Below, piece by piece: positions 13,075-20,913 of a stretch of DNA of 39,537 bases (the stretch's first letter is position 1; each line of letters begins with the position of its first letter). Made by a program: the position numbers and the translations under genes. The DNA lies in the IMG/VR virus record IMGVR_UViG_3300031707_000059, positions 1 through 39,537 of that record, one strand, 5' to 3'. The notes under the pieces were generated by a model. That model saw only the letters and a program-made list of their open reading frames with translations, searched no databases and was not told where the DNA came from. The DNA is from a virus.

Positions 13075-13383
13075 CTACGCTTTCGGCTGAACCCCAGCCG
13101 GCTTGAGCCTGTCCAGCGCCTGCTGGAGGAGTTGCACTTGTGCGGGCGTGGGCGCTTTGTTCCCCGCGACCACTTCGCGCAAGTCGTAGGCTTCGCGGTA
13201 CTTATCCCGCGAAGTCCACTCGGACTTCAGCCGGACGATTGCGAAGCCCAGCAATTCATCGGTGAAGCCCGCGGTACTTGAGCAGTATCGGAACCTCGGG
13301 TCATTCCGCTTTTTCGCAGCGTCAAACGTACTGGCCACCATTGACGCTAGAGCGGGCGACAACTCAACAACAATCTTATCCAT
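13075..13383 (-). CDS. Hypothetical protein (102 aa)
   Basis: The ATG at 13383 follows GGGGGTGTCCGG. The product begins MDKIVVELSPALASMVASTF and is mainly helical. A Gln/Leu-rich helix (PAQVQLLQQALDRLKPAG) lies near the C-terminus. Its composition is consistent with the other early genes. No family recognised, and the function is open. Confidence 0.6.
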   Translation of the reverse strand: MDKIVVELSPALASMVASTFDAAKKRNDPRFRYCSSTAGFTDELLGFAIVRLKSEWTSRDKYREAYDLREVVAGNKAPTPAQVQLLQQALDRLKPAGVQPKA

Positions 13384-13454
13384 CCGGACACCCCCATGTT
13401 GAATTAGGGGCGCCCGCTATTGCACATCGGGCGTGTCAGTATCGCGCAGCGATA

Positions 13455-13709
13455 TTAGCTGCGCTTGCGCTTTCGGCGGGTTTGAATGTAGATGTTCTGC
13501 ATAATCCCAGAGTTGCAGAGTAGCTCATAGACGATTCTGGGACATCGAGCTATGAATCTGTCCTTGGGGACTCTCACACGCTTCGAGATTGCACGTCGCA
13601 TGGAATGTACAACGTCAACTATGTACTTCGTTGGGGTTTCGCGTCTATATACTGCTAGATGCGTCGCTGAAGCTCCGAAGCGTAGTATTACTACATCTCC
13701 ATTTCGCAT
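13455..13709 (-). CDS. Small basic hypothetical protein (84 aa)
   Basis: The ATG at 13709 follows CTGGGAGATTAAC, a good site; a longer frame to 13751 has no site. The product starts with beta-strand pairs (MRNGDVVILRFGASATHLAV) and ends strongly basic (YIQTRRKRKRS), suggesting nucleic-acid binding. It is the first leftward gene after the divergent control region. No clear promoter was found for it. Confidence 0.55.
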   Translation of the reverse strand: MRNGDVVILRFGASATHLAVYRRETPTKYIVDVVHSMRRAISKRVRVPKDRFIARCPRIVYELLCNSGIMQNIYIQTRRKRKRS

Positions 13710-14090
13710 GTTAATCTCCCAGAGCGAAGTATCGCTCCGCGACACTGACACGCTATTCAGTTGTCAAAGAGCAGGAGAGCAGTACTCAACTATAGTGTTA
13801 CAGAGACACTGGGCCACAAAAAAGCAAAGGCGGCGGCGCGCGGGGAGGCCCCCCAATGAATTTTTCCTAATTTCCAGCTTCGCTAATCTCCCAATTTTCT
13901 CAATTTCCAGCCCTGCTACGCACCACGCTTCGCTAATCTCCAACACCATAGACGTTTACGATGTGAATACCTACGGTGGTGTGTAGCTTCGCTGCTGGGC
14001 CAGAGCTTCGTTGGCTGGAAACTAGAGCCTTCCTCTTAGTAGCTGTTTAGTAGGAAAAATGTAAGGCTTGTAGTTTCAACGGCTTGGGGC
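13710..14090. other. Divergent control region without genes
   Basis: About 380 bp with no supported gene. It contains GGGGAGGCCCC (13842-13852) followed by a short T-run, a 15-bp direct repeat, and two copies of AGCTTCG(C/T)TG near 13985-14020. It separates the leftward early genes from the rightward structural genes. Confidence 0.5.
13877..13941 (+). repeat. 15-bp direct repeat, 50-bp period
   Basis: GCTTCGCTAATCTCC occurs at 13877-13891 and 13927-13941. AATTTCCAG occurs at 13869-13877 and 13902-13910. The exact 50-bp spacing (about five helical turns) would place bound proteins on the same DNA face. Confidence 0.7.
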
Positions 14091-14119
14091 TTGACAAAGT
14101 GACGACTTTGTGTTATGTT
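14091..14119 (+). promoter_or_regulatory. Rightward promoter for structural genes with palindromic operator
   Basis: TTGACA (14091-14096), 17 nt, TATGTT (14114-14119). The spacer carries the perfect inverted repeat ACAAAGT-GACG-ACTTTGT (14094-14111), well placed for a regulator that blocks or helps RNA polymerase. It is the only strong rightward promoter seen before the terminase genes. Confidence 0.75.
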
Positions 14120-14149
14120 GTCTTGTCTGGCTAGGAGTGTACCTGCGTT

Positions 14150-14626
14150 ATGACTCCAAGAGTCGGAATCAAAGTCGCCCAAATTGCTCGGCTTCGCACT
14201 TCCGGTAATATCAAGGATGAGCGCATCTGCGAAATGTTTGGGATGACTCGGTCGGGGCTCTCGCGCATTCTTGCCACTCCTGAGTACCAGCAAGAAGAGG
14301 AAGCAGTCCTCAACGGCACGTTGTCCAAGATGGACGAGGCGCTAGCCGGCCGCGCTGAGGAGATGAAGAAGACTTTTTCGGTAGGAGTACCAGCCGCAAT
14401 GCGGGCGTTGCTGGAGACTGTGGCTCAAAGAAAAGACCTGCGGGCTAGGATGGAAGCCGCGAAGGAAATCTTGGACCGGGATCCAGAGCGCACTTTCTCG
14501 CGTTTCAGGGTTGCACAGGGGCTACCGCAGAATACTGCTATCCCCGACGCAGTCCTTGGAGCTACCGCCGAAACCGCCGACTCTGTCGCGGCTACCATAG
14601 CTACGAAGAAGGAGGTCGTACAATAG
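14150..14626 (+). CDS. terS: Terminase small subunit
   Basis: A 158-residue, mostly helical protein immediately upstream of the packaging genes. The N-terminal region (VAQIARLRTSGNIKDERICE followed by MFGMTRSGLSRILATPEY) is a helix-turn-helix of the kind small terminases use to bind the packaging site. A long charged helix (about 60-115) would form the oligomer core. A polar C-tail would contact the large subunit. The ATG at 14150 is 12 bases past AGGAG. Identity rests on HTH, length and position before the large terminase. Confidence 0.75.
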   Translation: MTPRVGIKVAQIARLRTSGNIKDERICEMFGMTRSGLSRILATPEYQQEEEAVLNGTLSKMDEALAGRAEEMKKTFSVGVPAAMRALLETVAQRKDLRARMEAAKEILDRDPERTFSRFRVAQGLPQNTAIPDAVLGATAETADSVAATIATKKEVVQ

Positions 14627-14627
14627 C

Positions 14628-14882
14628 ATGGGTTGGTTTAAGAGGGCCCTTGGAATTGGCGAAGCCGTTGTTGGCGCGGTCACTGGGCAGCCAGCGCTCA
14701 TGGCTGGAGGCGCGAGGACTGCTGTGTCTTCCAATGGGGAGAAGCAAGCTCCCGGAAGAACCTTCGAGTCCCCCCGCGGGCAAATCAATGTCCAGCCGGA
14801 GGTTCCAACACCCGCCAACTCTGTTGAGCAATCACGGCAGCAAACGCGAAAGCGGACACGGGGGATTTACAATTGGCCTTAG
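14628..14882 (+). CDS. Small hypothetical protein between terminase genes (84 aa)
   Basis: The ATG at 14628 follows AAGGAGGTC. The first 28 residues are hydrophobic and Gly/Ala-rich (MGWFKRALGIGEAVVGAVTG) and may be membrane-active or pack into the virion. The rest is polar and probably disordered (Gln/Arg/Pro-rich). It resembles short Gly-rich virion-associated peptides, but no family is recognised. Confidence 0.6.
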   Translation: MGWFKRALGIGEAVVGAVTGQPALMAGGARTAVSSNGEKQAPGRTFESPRGQINVQPEVPTPANSVEQSRQQTRKRTRGIYNWP

Positions 14883-14887
14883 ACGAG

Positions 14888-14989
14888 ATGCCAGATTGGC
14901 CCGAGCTGGAAGAAGGCTCGGACGAGGGCGAGGTTGAAGAGGCGCAGGATGAGTCGCCGGACGAAATCTTTGGTTGGGAAGAGATTTGA
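14888..14989 (+). CDS. Tiny acidic protein (33 aa)
   Basis: A 33-codon frame whose stop directly abuts the large-terminase ATG. The product is highly acidic (MPDWPELEEGSDEGEVEEAQ). An in-frame TTG at 14873 behind GGGGGAT is an alternative start. It could be a DNA mimic or a terminase partner; its perfect fit in the gap supports a real gene. Confidence 0.5.
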   Translation: MPDWPELEEGSDEGEVEEAQDESPDEIFGWEEI

Positions 14990-16675
14990 ATGGCCGAAAG
15001 ATTCGTTCCAATCCCAGTGTTGGGGCTACCGGACAATGACGCCAAGATAGCAGCTTTGCGGCTTAACTGCCTTGGCTCTTTGTACTACTTCGTCAAGATT
15101 GGGCTCCGCCGCAAGCGGCTGACGGAGTCCCTTCATCTGCCGATTTGTCTCTCCCTTGAGCGTGATTACCTCAAGGATGTCTATGAGCTACCCCGTGACC
15201 ACTTCAAATCTACGATTTGTTCCGAAGGATTGCCGATTTGGTGGTCGCTGCCAGTTAGCAACCAGGACATTGACGGGTTCAAAGCTCTGGGTTACTCTGA
15301 CGAGTTCGCTAAATGGCTCCTTCGCCGTCACAATCCCGACGCTCGTTTTCTTCTAGTCTCCGAAAACATCACGAACGCCGCGAAACTTGGCAAGCGAATT
15401 CGTTGGCACTATGAATCAAACGCCCTGTTCCGCGGCCTCTTCCCGGAAGTTCTTCCCACACCGCAGGAGATGTGGACCAACATCTCCCTCCACACCCGCC
15501 GACTATCCTCAACCACCGGCGGCGCCCATGGCGAGGGCACGTTTGATTTTCTCGGCGTCGGCGGTGCTTTGCAGTCACGCCACTATAACGCAATCGTCCA
15601 GGACGACCTTGTGGGTCGGAAAGCAATTGAGTCGGCCACTATCATGGATGCAACGATTGACTTCCATAGGCTGCTGGTTGGCGCGTTCGAGTCAGAAGAT
15701 GCCAACCACGAGAACGATGAGTTGGTCATTGGCAACCGCTGGTCGTTCCACGACCTCAACTCCTACGTCCGCGAAAACGAACCCTGGTTCGTTTTCCACT
15801 CACACTCCGCCCTTGGCGGCTGCTGCGCCGAGCATCCTGCGGATCAACCGATCTTTCCAGAGGGGTTCTCTTTTGAAAGACTCCTAAGACTCCGGGATCG
15901 CCTGGGCAATTACCATTTTAGTTGCCAGTTCCTTAATAACCCAGCATCTCCTGAGAACGCCGATTTCAAGCCTGAGTGGCTAGGGTACTACCACACTGAA
16001 AAGACGGCCGACAACCGTGACCGGATCACCCACGAGGTCAAAGATGGAATCGTCAAAAAAGACCTCCTGTACGGCCATCTACAGATTTGCATGGTCTCCG
16101 ACCCGAATCACGCTGGCAATGCTGCGGCGGGACGTTGCCGTCATTCAATTGTGGTCATTGGGCTCTCCGAAACTGGGGATTATTACCTACTGGATTGCTG
16201 GGCGGGTCATGCTAGTTACGATAGTTACATCGGGGAAATCTACAAAATCGCAGATAAATGGGGTCTGCGCCGGTTCGGGCTTGAGACCGTTGCTGCGCAG
16301 AAGTACCTCGCGTACCACATCAGCTACCGAAACATGATTGAAAATCGGTCCTTGCGGATTATCGAGTTGAATGGTGAATGCGAAGCTCCAGACGGGACGA
16401 TGACCAGGAAGAAGGAATGGCGTATCCGGAATGTCCTGTCTCCGATTTTCGAGAGCGGCCGCTTTTGGATCCAAAAGAAATTTCAGGATTTCATCGGTGA
16501 ATACACTTCGTTTCCGAAAGGGCGCTACTGTGACATCCTCGATGCGATGGCGTACACGCCGCAGATGTTGAAAAGCCCGCGTAGCTCTGAGGTGTTCCGC
16601 AAGATGTTGTTGGCGAATCGGCAGCAGGCTCGGCACATTGGGCAACCGTATTCGTATGTGGGGATGGTGAATTGA
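14990..16675 (+). CDS. terL: Terminase large subunit (packaging ATPase and nuclease)
   Basis: A 561-residue packaging motor. The ATPase half has a Walker A variant (ELPRDHFKST, about 66-75), Walker B with paired acids (YNAIVQDDLV, D205/D206) and a coupling segment around GNRWSFHDL. The C-terminal half has the RNase H-like nuclease acids: D371 (MVSDPNHAG), D402 in YYLLDCWAG, and a late Asp in KGRYCDILDAMAY (about 515). It cuts concatemeric DNA and pumps it into the prohead through the portal. Length and the PRxHxKS-type P-loop fit the podovirus-type TerL group. The ATG follows the stop of the acidic peptide without a gap. Confidence 0.92.
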   Translation: MAERFVPIPVLGLPDNDAKIAALRLNCLGSLYYFVKIGLRRKRLTESLHLPICLSLERDYLKDVYELPRDHFKSTICSEGLPIWWSLPVSNQDIDGFKALGYSDEFAKWLLRRHNPDARFLLVSENITNAAKLGKRIRWHYESNALFRGLFPEVLPTPQEMWTNISLHTRRLSSTTGGAHGEGTFDFLGVGGALQSRHYNAIVQDDLVGRKAIESATIMDATIDFHRLLVGAFESEDANHENDELVIGNRWSFHDLNSYVRENEPWFVFHSHSALGGCCAEHPADQPIFPEGFSFERLLRLRDRLGNYHFSCQFLNNPASPENADFKPEWLGYYHTEKTADNRDRITHEVKDGIVKKDLLYGHLQICMVSDPNHAGNAAAGRCRHSIVVIGLSETGDYYLLDCWAGHASYDSYIGEIYKIADKWGLRRFGLETVAAQKYLAYHISYRNMIENRSLRIIELNGECEAPDGTMTRKKEWRIRNVLSPIFESGRFWIQKKFQDFIGEYTSFPKGRYCDILDAMAYTPQMLKSPRSSEVFRKMLLANRQQARHIGQPYSYVGMVN

Positions 16676-16676
16676 A

Positions 16677-16805
16677 ATGCCAGCAAAGCTCGAAAGGTGT
16701 GTGGCAAAAGTTAAGGCCCGGCAACGGGGCAAGAGCAAGAAGGTCAATCCTTGGGCGGTTTGTGTGGCATCCACAGGATTGAAGCCCCACAAGAAGAAGA
16801 GGTAA
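16677..16805 (+). CDS. Small basic phage protein, CVAKV..NPWAVC type (42 aa)
   Basis: A 42-residue Lys-rich peptide starting one base after the TerL stop, preceded by GGGGATGGTGAA. The segment VNPWAVCVASTGLK is recognisable from small conserved phage proteins of unknown function found in packaging/head regions. Its charge suggests DNA contact. Confidence 0.65.
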   Translation: MPAKLERCVAKVKARQRGKSKKVNPWAVCVASTGLKPHKKKR

Positions 16806-16811
16806 CTGGGC

Positions 16812-17066
16812 ATGAACGACACGGTCAGTAAGCACTTTGACAAACTGATTCTAACCCTTTTATTCGTCCTGCTTTTGTTCGCGGTCCTTTATTTCAGTGG
16901 TGATGCCAACACCAAACAAGCACTCATTTCGATGTTTGCCAGTATCGGCGGTGCTGTTGTGGCCTTGATGACTGGGGGCCGTAATACCCCACGGGGTAGC
17001 GACAGCGTCCCACAGCCCGACGTGAAGAAGCCTAATGCCAACGATAGTCAAAGTAACCCTGTCTAG
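16812..17066 (+). CDS. Holin-like small membrane protein (84 aa)
   Basis: Two hydrophobic spans are visible: residues about 12-29 (LILTLLFVLLLFAVLYFSG) and about 37-53 (LISMFASIGGAVVALMTGG). A polar, probably cytoplasmic tail of 30 residues follows. Size and topology fit a phage holin or a small membrane protein. Its place between terminase and portal is common for such proteins in podoviruses. No endolysin is adjacent, so holin is an inference. Its end overlaps the portal start by 32 bases. Confidence 0.55.
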   Translation: MNDTVSKHFDKLILTLLFVLLLFAVLYFSGDANTKQALISMFASIGGAVVALMTGGRNTPRGSDSVPQPDVKKPNANDSQSNPV

Positions 17067-18930
17067 CGATGCTGAAGCGGCTCTGAAGAAGCATCTCAAG
17101 AACCGAATCCGCGCGATGCAGGACGGTCTTAAAACGCTGCACACCCAACGGCTGCGTGAGTGGCGGATGCTCCGTGAAGCACAGCCGAAGGAGAAGGTCC
17201 GGGAGTATCCGTTCCACGGCGCGAGCAATCTTATTGTCCCCATCGTTGCGATTTTCTGTGACTCACTGAAATCGAGGTTCATGGCGGCGGTTTTCAAGAC
17301 CCGGCCGCTTTGGTACTTCCGTGTTCTCGGCACACACAAAGGCGCTGGCGAGCCGATGCGTGAGGCTCTTGAAGAGTTTATGCAGTATGTCGCTTTCGAG
17401 CCAACAGAGCTTGACCTTTACAGGGTTTACTCCGAGTTCTACGACGATGTCATTGCGTTTGGGACTGGCGTCATCAAGTGCCCGCATGAGCTTTCCCTTG
17501 AGGATTGGGTGGTTCCTGCTGGTGATGGCTTGTCGCCGGTGACAACTGAGTTCACCCATACCCGCCGTCCAAAGTACGAGGGGCCGAAGCCGGAGAAGGT
17601 CCAGTTTGAGAATTTCCTCATCCCCCCATCGGCGAGGACTGTTGAAGGCGCAGACATTAAAGCCCACATCCAACGGATGCAGCGGCACGAGATTGAGGAA
17701 CGTGAGTTCATGGGGGTCTTCGACAAGAAGGCAACTGAGCTTGTCCTGAAAACCCCCGACCGAGCCGGCCCTGCGCCAGCGCAGCTTCAAAGACAAGCGG
17801 ATGCGGATGTCAGATCGCCGCTTGACTACGACTACGCGGAGTGGGACGTTTACGAGTGCCATTGCATCTACAAGGTGAACAACCTCCGGACTCGTATCAT
17901 TGCTTGGTATCACATGGGCACCGACACGCTGCTCCGTGCGGTTTACCAGTATTACCCAGACGAGCTTTTCATTGCTGGCAGGCTCCTCGCCCGTGAGGGG
18001 GTGTTCCACGGCATTGGCTTCTGCGAAGCTCTCGGTCCGATGCAGGAGGAAATCTCAGAGGTTCACAACCAAAGGCGTGATGCAATGACGGTGGCTAACG
18101 CCAAGGTCGCCCGTGTGGACCCGGACTCAAAACTGCATGAGGGCTACAATATATTCCCCGGCGCGTTGGTTCCTGCGGCTAAGGACGAATTGGAAATGAT
18201 GTCCTTTGGCGAGCCTTCACCGATGACAATGGAGGAGGAGCGCCTTCTGCTGGACCTCGCTGAGCGGCGAACTGGCGTCAGCCCTCCGCAACAGGGCTTC
18301 GGCGCCGGCGGTCCGGGCAAGCGCGGTGTCTACACCGCAATGGGGACTTTGTCGCTTTTGCAGGAAGGCAATAACCGCAGTGACCTGAATATCTCCGATG
18401 CTCGGTACGCGCATACAAAGCTCGGCCGTATGCTGGTACGGCAGTACGCGGAGTTTGGTGTTGGAGACCGGGCGGACCTGTTTGGCGATAAGGCGAAGGA
18501 CATCAGGGCTGGTCTTGAAGCCGTTAAAGCTGGCACGATTGGCTTGCCGATTGCTTCAACTACCGCGAGCGTCAACCGCGAAGTCGAGAAGCAGAATGAT
18601 ATCATGTTGTCTGGTCTGATGTCCCGCCATTATGGGATGATAACACAGATGCTCCAGGCGGCGGCTAACCCACTGTCACCGCCAAACGTCAAGGACTACG
18701 TTAGCAGCACCATCACCGCGGCAAACAATCTTATGAAGATTATCCTGCGTCACTTCGGCTTTGACGAAGTTGAGCGCATGGTGCCGGAGGCAAAGAGTGA
18801 AGTACGAGGAACTCCTGGAGCACAAGTCGGCGGTGCTCCAATGGCTGGGGCAGCCGGAGGCGGTTCACTTCAACAGATGGGTGGCCCAGAGGTTCTCGCA
18901 AACCTTGCGGTTACTTCGGGCCGCCAGTGA
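17035..18930 (+). CDS. Portal protein (podovirus type)
   Basis: A 631-residue protein following TerL and the holin-like gene. Features match portal proteins of short-tailed phages: an early segment YPFHGASNLIVPIVAIFCDS, a central mixed domain, a segment FHGIGFCEALGPMQEEISEV that resembles the long channel helix region, and a late Ala/Gly-rich tail. Portals form dodecameric rings at one capsid vertex, dock the terminase, and lead to the tail adaptor. The ATG at 17035 has only GAAGAAG upstream and overlaps the previous gene. The product is longer than siphovirus portals, consistent with P22/T7-like forms. Confidence 0.85.
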   Translation: MPTIVKVTLSSDAEAALKKHLKNRIRAMQDGLKTLHTQRLREWRMLREAQPKEKVREYPFHGASNLIVPIVAIFCDSLKSRFMAAVFKTRPLWYFRVLGTHKGAGEPMREALEEFMQYVAFEPTELDLYRVYSEFYDDVIAFGTGVIKCPHELSLEDWVVPAGDGLSPVTTEFTHTRRPKYEGPKPEKVQFENFLIPPSARTVEGADIKAHIQRMQRHEIEEREFMGVFDKKATELVLKTPDRAGPAPAQLQRQADADVRSPLDYDYAEWDVYECHCIYKVNNLRTRIIAWYHMGTDTLLRAVYQYYPDELFIAGRLLAREGVFHGIGFCEALGPMQEEISEVHNQRRDAMTVANAKVARVDPDSKLHEGYNIFPGALVPAAKDELEMMSFGEPSPMTMEEERLLLDLAERRTGVSPPQQGFGAGGPGKRGVYTAMGTLSLLQEGNNRSDLNISDARYAHTKLGRMLVRQYAEFGVGDRADLFGDKAKDIRAGLEAVKAGTIGLPIASTTASVNREVEKQNDIMLSGLMSRHYGMITQMLQAAANPLSPPNVKDYVSSTITAANNLMKIILRHFGFDEVERMVPEAKSEVRGTPGAQVGGAPMAGAAGGGSLQQMGGPEVLANLAVTSGRQ

Positions 18931-19072
18931 GCCGCATGTGATGAATCGTTTGCAGGGAAAGTTGGACGCTTTCGAGGAGGTTTCCAACATCCAAGAGTCC
19001 TTACGCCAGTATGAAAGGGATTTAGCGGCAGGGAAAGTCAAAACGGTCGCTTACACCAAGGAGGTTAAGTAG
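18797..19072 (+). CDS. Hypothetical helical protein overlapping the portal gene (91 aa)
   Basis: A GTG at 18797 behind CCGGAGGCAAAGA is preferred to a frame-start at 18761 lacking a site. It overlaps the last 134 bases of the portal gene in another frame. The product is helical and basic (VKYEELLEHKSAVLQWLGQP, then FEEVSNIQESLRQYERDLAAGK). Its place between portal and scaffold suggests a head-assembly accessory role. The long overlap is notable but the ribosome site is strong. Confidence 0.65.
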   Translation: MKYEELLEHKSAVLQWLGQPEAVHFNRWVAQRFSQTLRLLRAASEPHVMNRLQGKLDAFEEVSNIQESLRQYERDLAAGKVKTVAYTKEVK

Positions 19073-19792
19073 ATGTCCTGGTTCAGCAAGCAAGACGAGT
19101 CGAAGATTCCGGAGAATCTCAAAGGCAAGACTTCGGAAGAAATTGTGAAAGAACTACAGGAGGCGTCTCAGGTCAGGGCGGATTTGGAGAAAGTTCGTAC
19201 CGACGCAGCGACAGCGGCAACAGCCGCCGCGACGCAGGCCACTGAGTTTGAGCAGGTCAGAGCAAAGCTGGTGGAGCTTGAGGCAGTGCAAGCGGCAGCG
19301 GCGGCAGATGCCACAAGGCCGCCAGGCTTGACCAGCTTCTTGGTTGATGAAGACAAGGCTTTCGCCGAGCGGGCCGCTCCAATTGCATCTATGGCCTACA
19401 GCTCCGCCGCGGCTACGGCCCGAATGCTCGCCAGGGACAGGCTTCGAACCGAGAGCAAACCTGGTGGGCTAAACTTGACGGCGTTGTATGACAAATACTC
19501 CGCCGAGATTGACGAACTTGCAAAGCAGGTTCCGATTGTTCAACAAGTTCACCCGCAAACCTGGGTCAATCTCTTTGACCTTATCAAGGGCCGGCACGCT
19601 CTGGAGTTGGTTGAGGCGGCGAAGAAGGGTGAAAACTGGTTCCTGGTTGAGCCGGTTGGCGCTGCGCCCCCGGGGGGGCCTCCGCCGAGCGAGGAGCTAA
19701 CGCCGGAGCAACTCAAGATCGCGGCGAAATTCAAGATGACGCCGGAGGACTACAAGAAGCGTCAGAAGGAGTTGACATTTGTTGCAGGATAA
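19073..19792 (+). CDS. Putative capsid scaffolding protein (239 aa)
   Basis: The ATG follows AAGGAGGTTAAGTAG. The N-terminal 80 residues are an Ala/Glu/Thr-rich coiled coil (TAATAAATQATEFEQVRAK). The middle is helical, and a Pro-rich linker (GAAPPGGPPPSEEL) leads to a short C-terminal helical piece (EQLKIAAKFKMTPEDYKKRQ). Scaffolding proteins are highly helical, often end with a small coat-binding helix pair, and lie between portal and coat genes, as here. No catalytic site is visible, so a protease-scaffold fusion is unlikely. Confidence 0.65.
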   Translation: MSWFSKQDESKIPENLKGKTSEEIVKELQEASQVRADLEKVRTDAATAATAAATQATEFEQVRAKLVELEAVQAAAAADATRPPGLTSFLVDEDKAFAERAAPIASMAYSSAAATARMLARDRLRTESKPGGLNLTALYDKYSAEIDELAKQVPIVQQVHPQTWVNLFDLIKGRHALELVEAAKKGENWFLVEPVGAAPPGGPPPSEELTPEQLKIAAKFKMTPEDYKKRQKELTFVAG

Positions 19793-20321
19793 CAAAACAC
19801 CAGCAGTTACGTCTCAGAATCTTCCGACGCCGCCGGCGCCTGCTGGCGCGCCGCCCCCGGCAGGGGCCAAGTTTCTTGGTGATGAAACTATCGTGGCGAA
19901 GCCACTTTCTTCGGCCGATTTCACCAACTTGAGGGTCAAGAACCCCAACATCTCGCTGCGGTGGGTTAACCGTCTGGCGATGGACGGCATCTGGTACGAG
20001 CAGATGAAGTCCATGGGCTTTGTCAACGCCACAGTGAACGACGTTGAGGCTCCTACGTTCTTGCTGAAAGACAGCGCCATCATCAAGGGAGACCTCATCT
20101 TGATGAAGATTGCCAAGAAAGATTACCTCGGCGCCCTCAAGTACAACGTCGAGCGGGCTACTGATCGCTTGACCCGCAGGTTGAAAGAGGAGAAGGGCAA
20201 ACAGAGCCTACGGGAAGCACTCGCGGAGGTCGGGGCTCCGCCGGAGTTGACCAGAAAGATTTCAGCTTTTCTTCCGGGGGAGAAAGAAGTCGAAGCCGTA
20301 GTTGGAGGCGAATCCAAGTAG
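19779..20321 (+). CDS. Head-region hypothetical protein (180 aa)
   Basis: A TTG start at 19779, eight bases after AAGGAG, overlaps the scaffold stop. The first 30 residues are Pro/Ala-rich. A beta-containing core follows (FLGDETIVAKPLSSADFTNL, LRWVNRLAMDGIWYEQMKSM) with the segment APTFLLKDSAIIKGDLILMK. The C-terminus is charged and helical. It probably acts in head assembly by position. No family recognised. Confidence 0.65.
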   Translation: MLQDNKTPAVTSQNLPTPPAPAGAPPPAGAKFLGDETIVAKPLSSADFTNLRVKNPNISLRWVNRLAMDGIWYEQMKSMGFVNATVNDVEAPTFLLKDSAIIKGDLILMKIAKKDYLGALKYNVERATDRLTRRLKEEKGKQSLREALAEVGAPPELTRKISAFLPGEKEVEAVVGGESK

Positions 20322-20334
20322 GAGGTAAAAACCC

Positions 20335-20895
20335 GTGGCAAGTTCCTCGGGAGTATCCATTCCGATCCGTGCTGTGAGGACGACAACCGCGAACCAACCT
20401 CCGGTTCGTCGTCTTGCTGAGGACGCGATCCAGACGTTCTTGGCCGGCACCCCCGTCAAAGTGTACACAACTACCGGCGGGGTCATAGCGTGGCCTGGCG
20501 ATGGCGGTTCTGCTGTTACTGATGCCATCGCAGGCTTTTCCCTCGAAGACGCATCGTACCTGACCACGCTTGGGGTCCCAAAGACCCTATCGTTCGGGAC
20601 GGTGCCGAACCAACCCGCTGCGGTCAACATTCCGCGTGGCGCGCCACTCAACGATGGTAAGGTTGGTGTTGAGTTGGCGTCGGAGGAGGTGGTGTTTCGT
20701 GGCCAAGTTGGCACAACCGCCGTCGCCACTGACATCGGCAAGTCCTACGGTCTAACCATAGACACCGATCTCCACTGGTATGTTGACAAGGCGAAAGGCA
20801 CATATGTTGCCGTAAGAATCGTCGGCATCGACCCAAACGATTCTCGTGGGGTGTACTTCGTTGTTCTCCCTGCGTCCCGGCAAATGCTCGCATAG
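20335..20895 (+). CDS. Probable capsid decoration (head fibre) protein (186 aa)
   Basis: A GTG start behind AGGAGGTAAAAACCC. The protein is beta-rich and low in charge, with Thr/Val/Gly-rich strands (TPVKVYTTTGGVIAWPGDGG, AIAGFSLEDAS). This fits the small trimeric or monomeric proteins that sit on the outside of HK97-fold capsids. Its position just before the coat gene (interrupted by an HNH gene) supports this. Confidence 0.6.
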   Translation: MASSSGVSIPIRAVRTTTANQPPVRRLAEDAIQTFLAGTPVKVYTTTGGVIAWPGDGGSAVTDAIAGFSLEDASYLTTLGVPKTLSFGTVPNQPAAVNIPRGAPLNDGKVGVELASEEVVFRGQVGTTAVATDIGKSYGLTIDTDLHWYVDKAKGTYVAVRIVGIDPNDSRGVYFVVLPASRQMLA

Positions 20896-20913
20896 CCCGG
20901 AGGAGATGCCGAT

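Noticed and set aside
13755-13770. Fourth leftward TTGACA at 13767-13762
   Set aside because: There is no acceptable -10 at 16-18 nt, and the upstream 11 bases do not match the TGAAAACAAAG box.
13877-13941. Possible CRISPR array
   Set aside because: Only two 15-bp copies with no series of similar spacers; too short for CRISPR repeats.
13552-13986. 144-codon plus-strand frame
   Set aside because: Partly antisense to the 84-aa leftward gene; no ribosome site; its 3' half lies in repeat-rich non-coding DNA.
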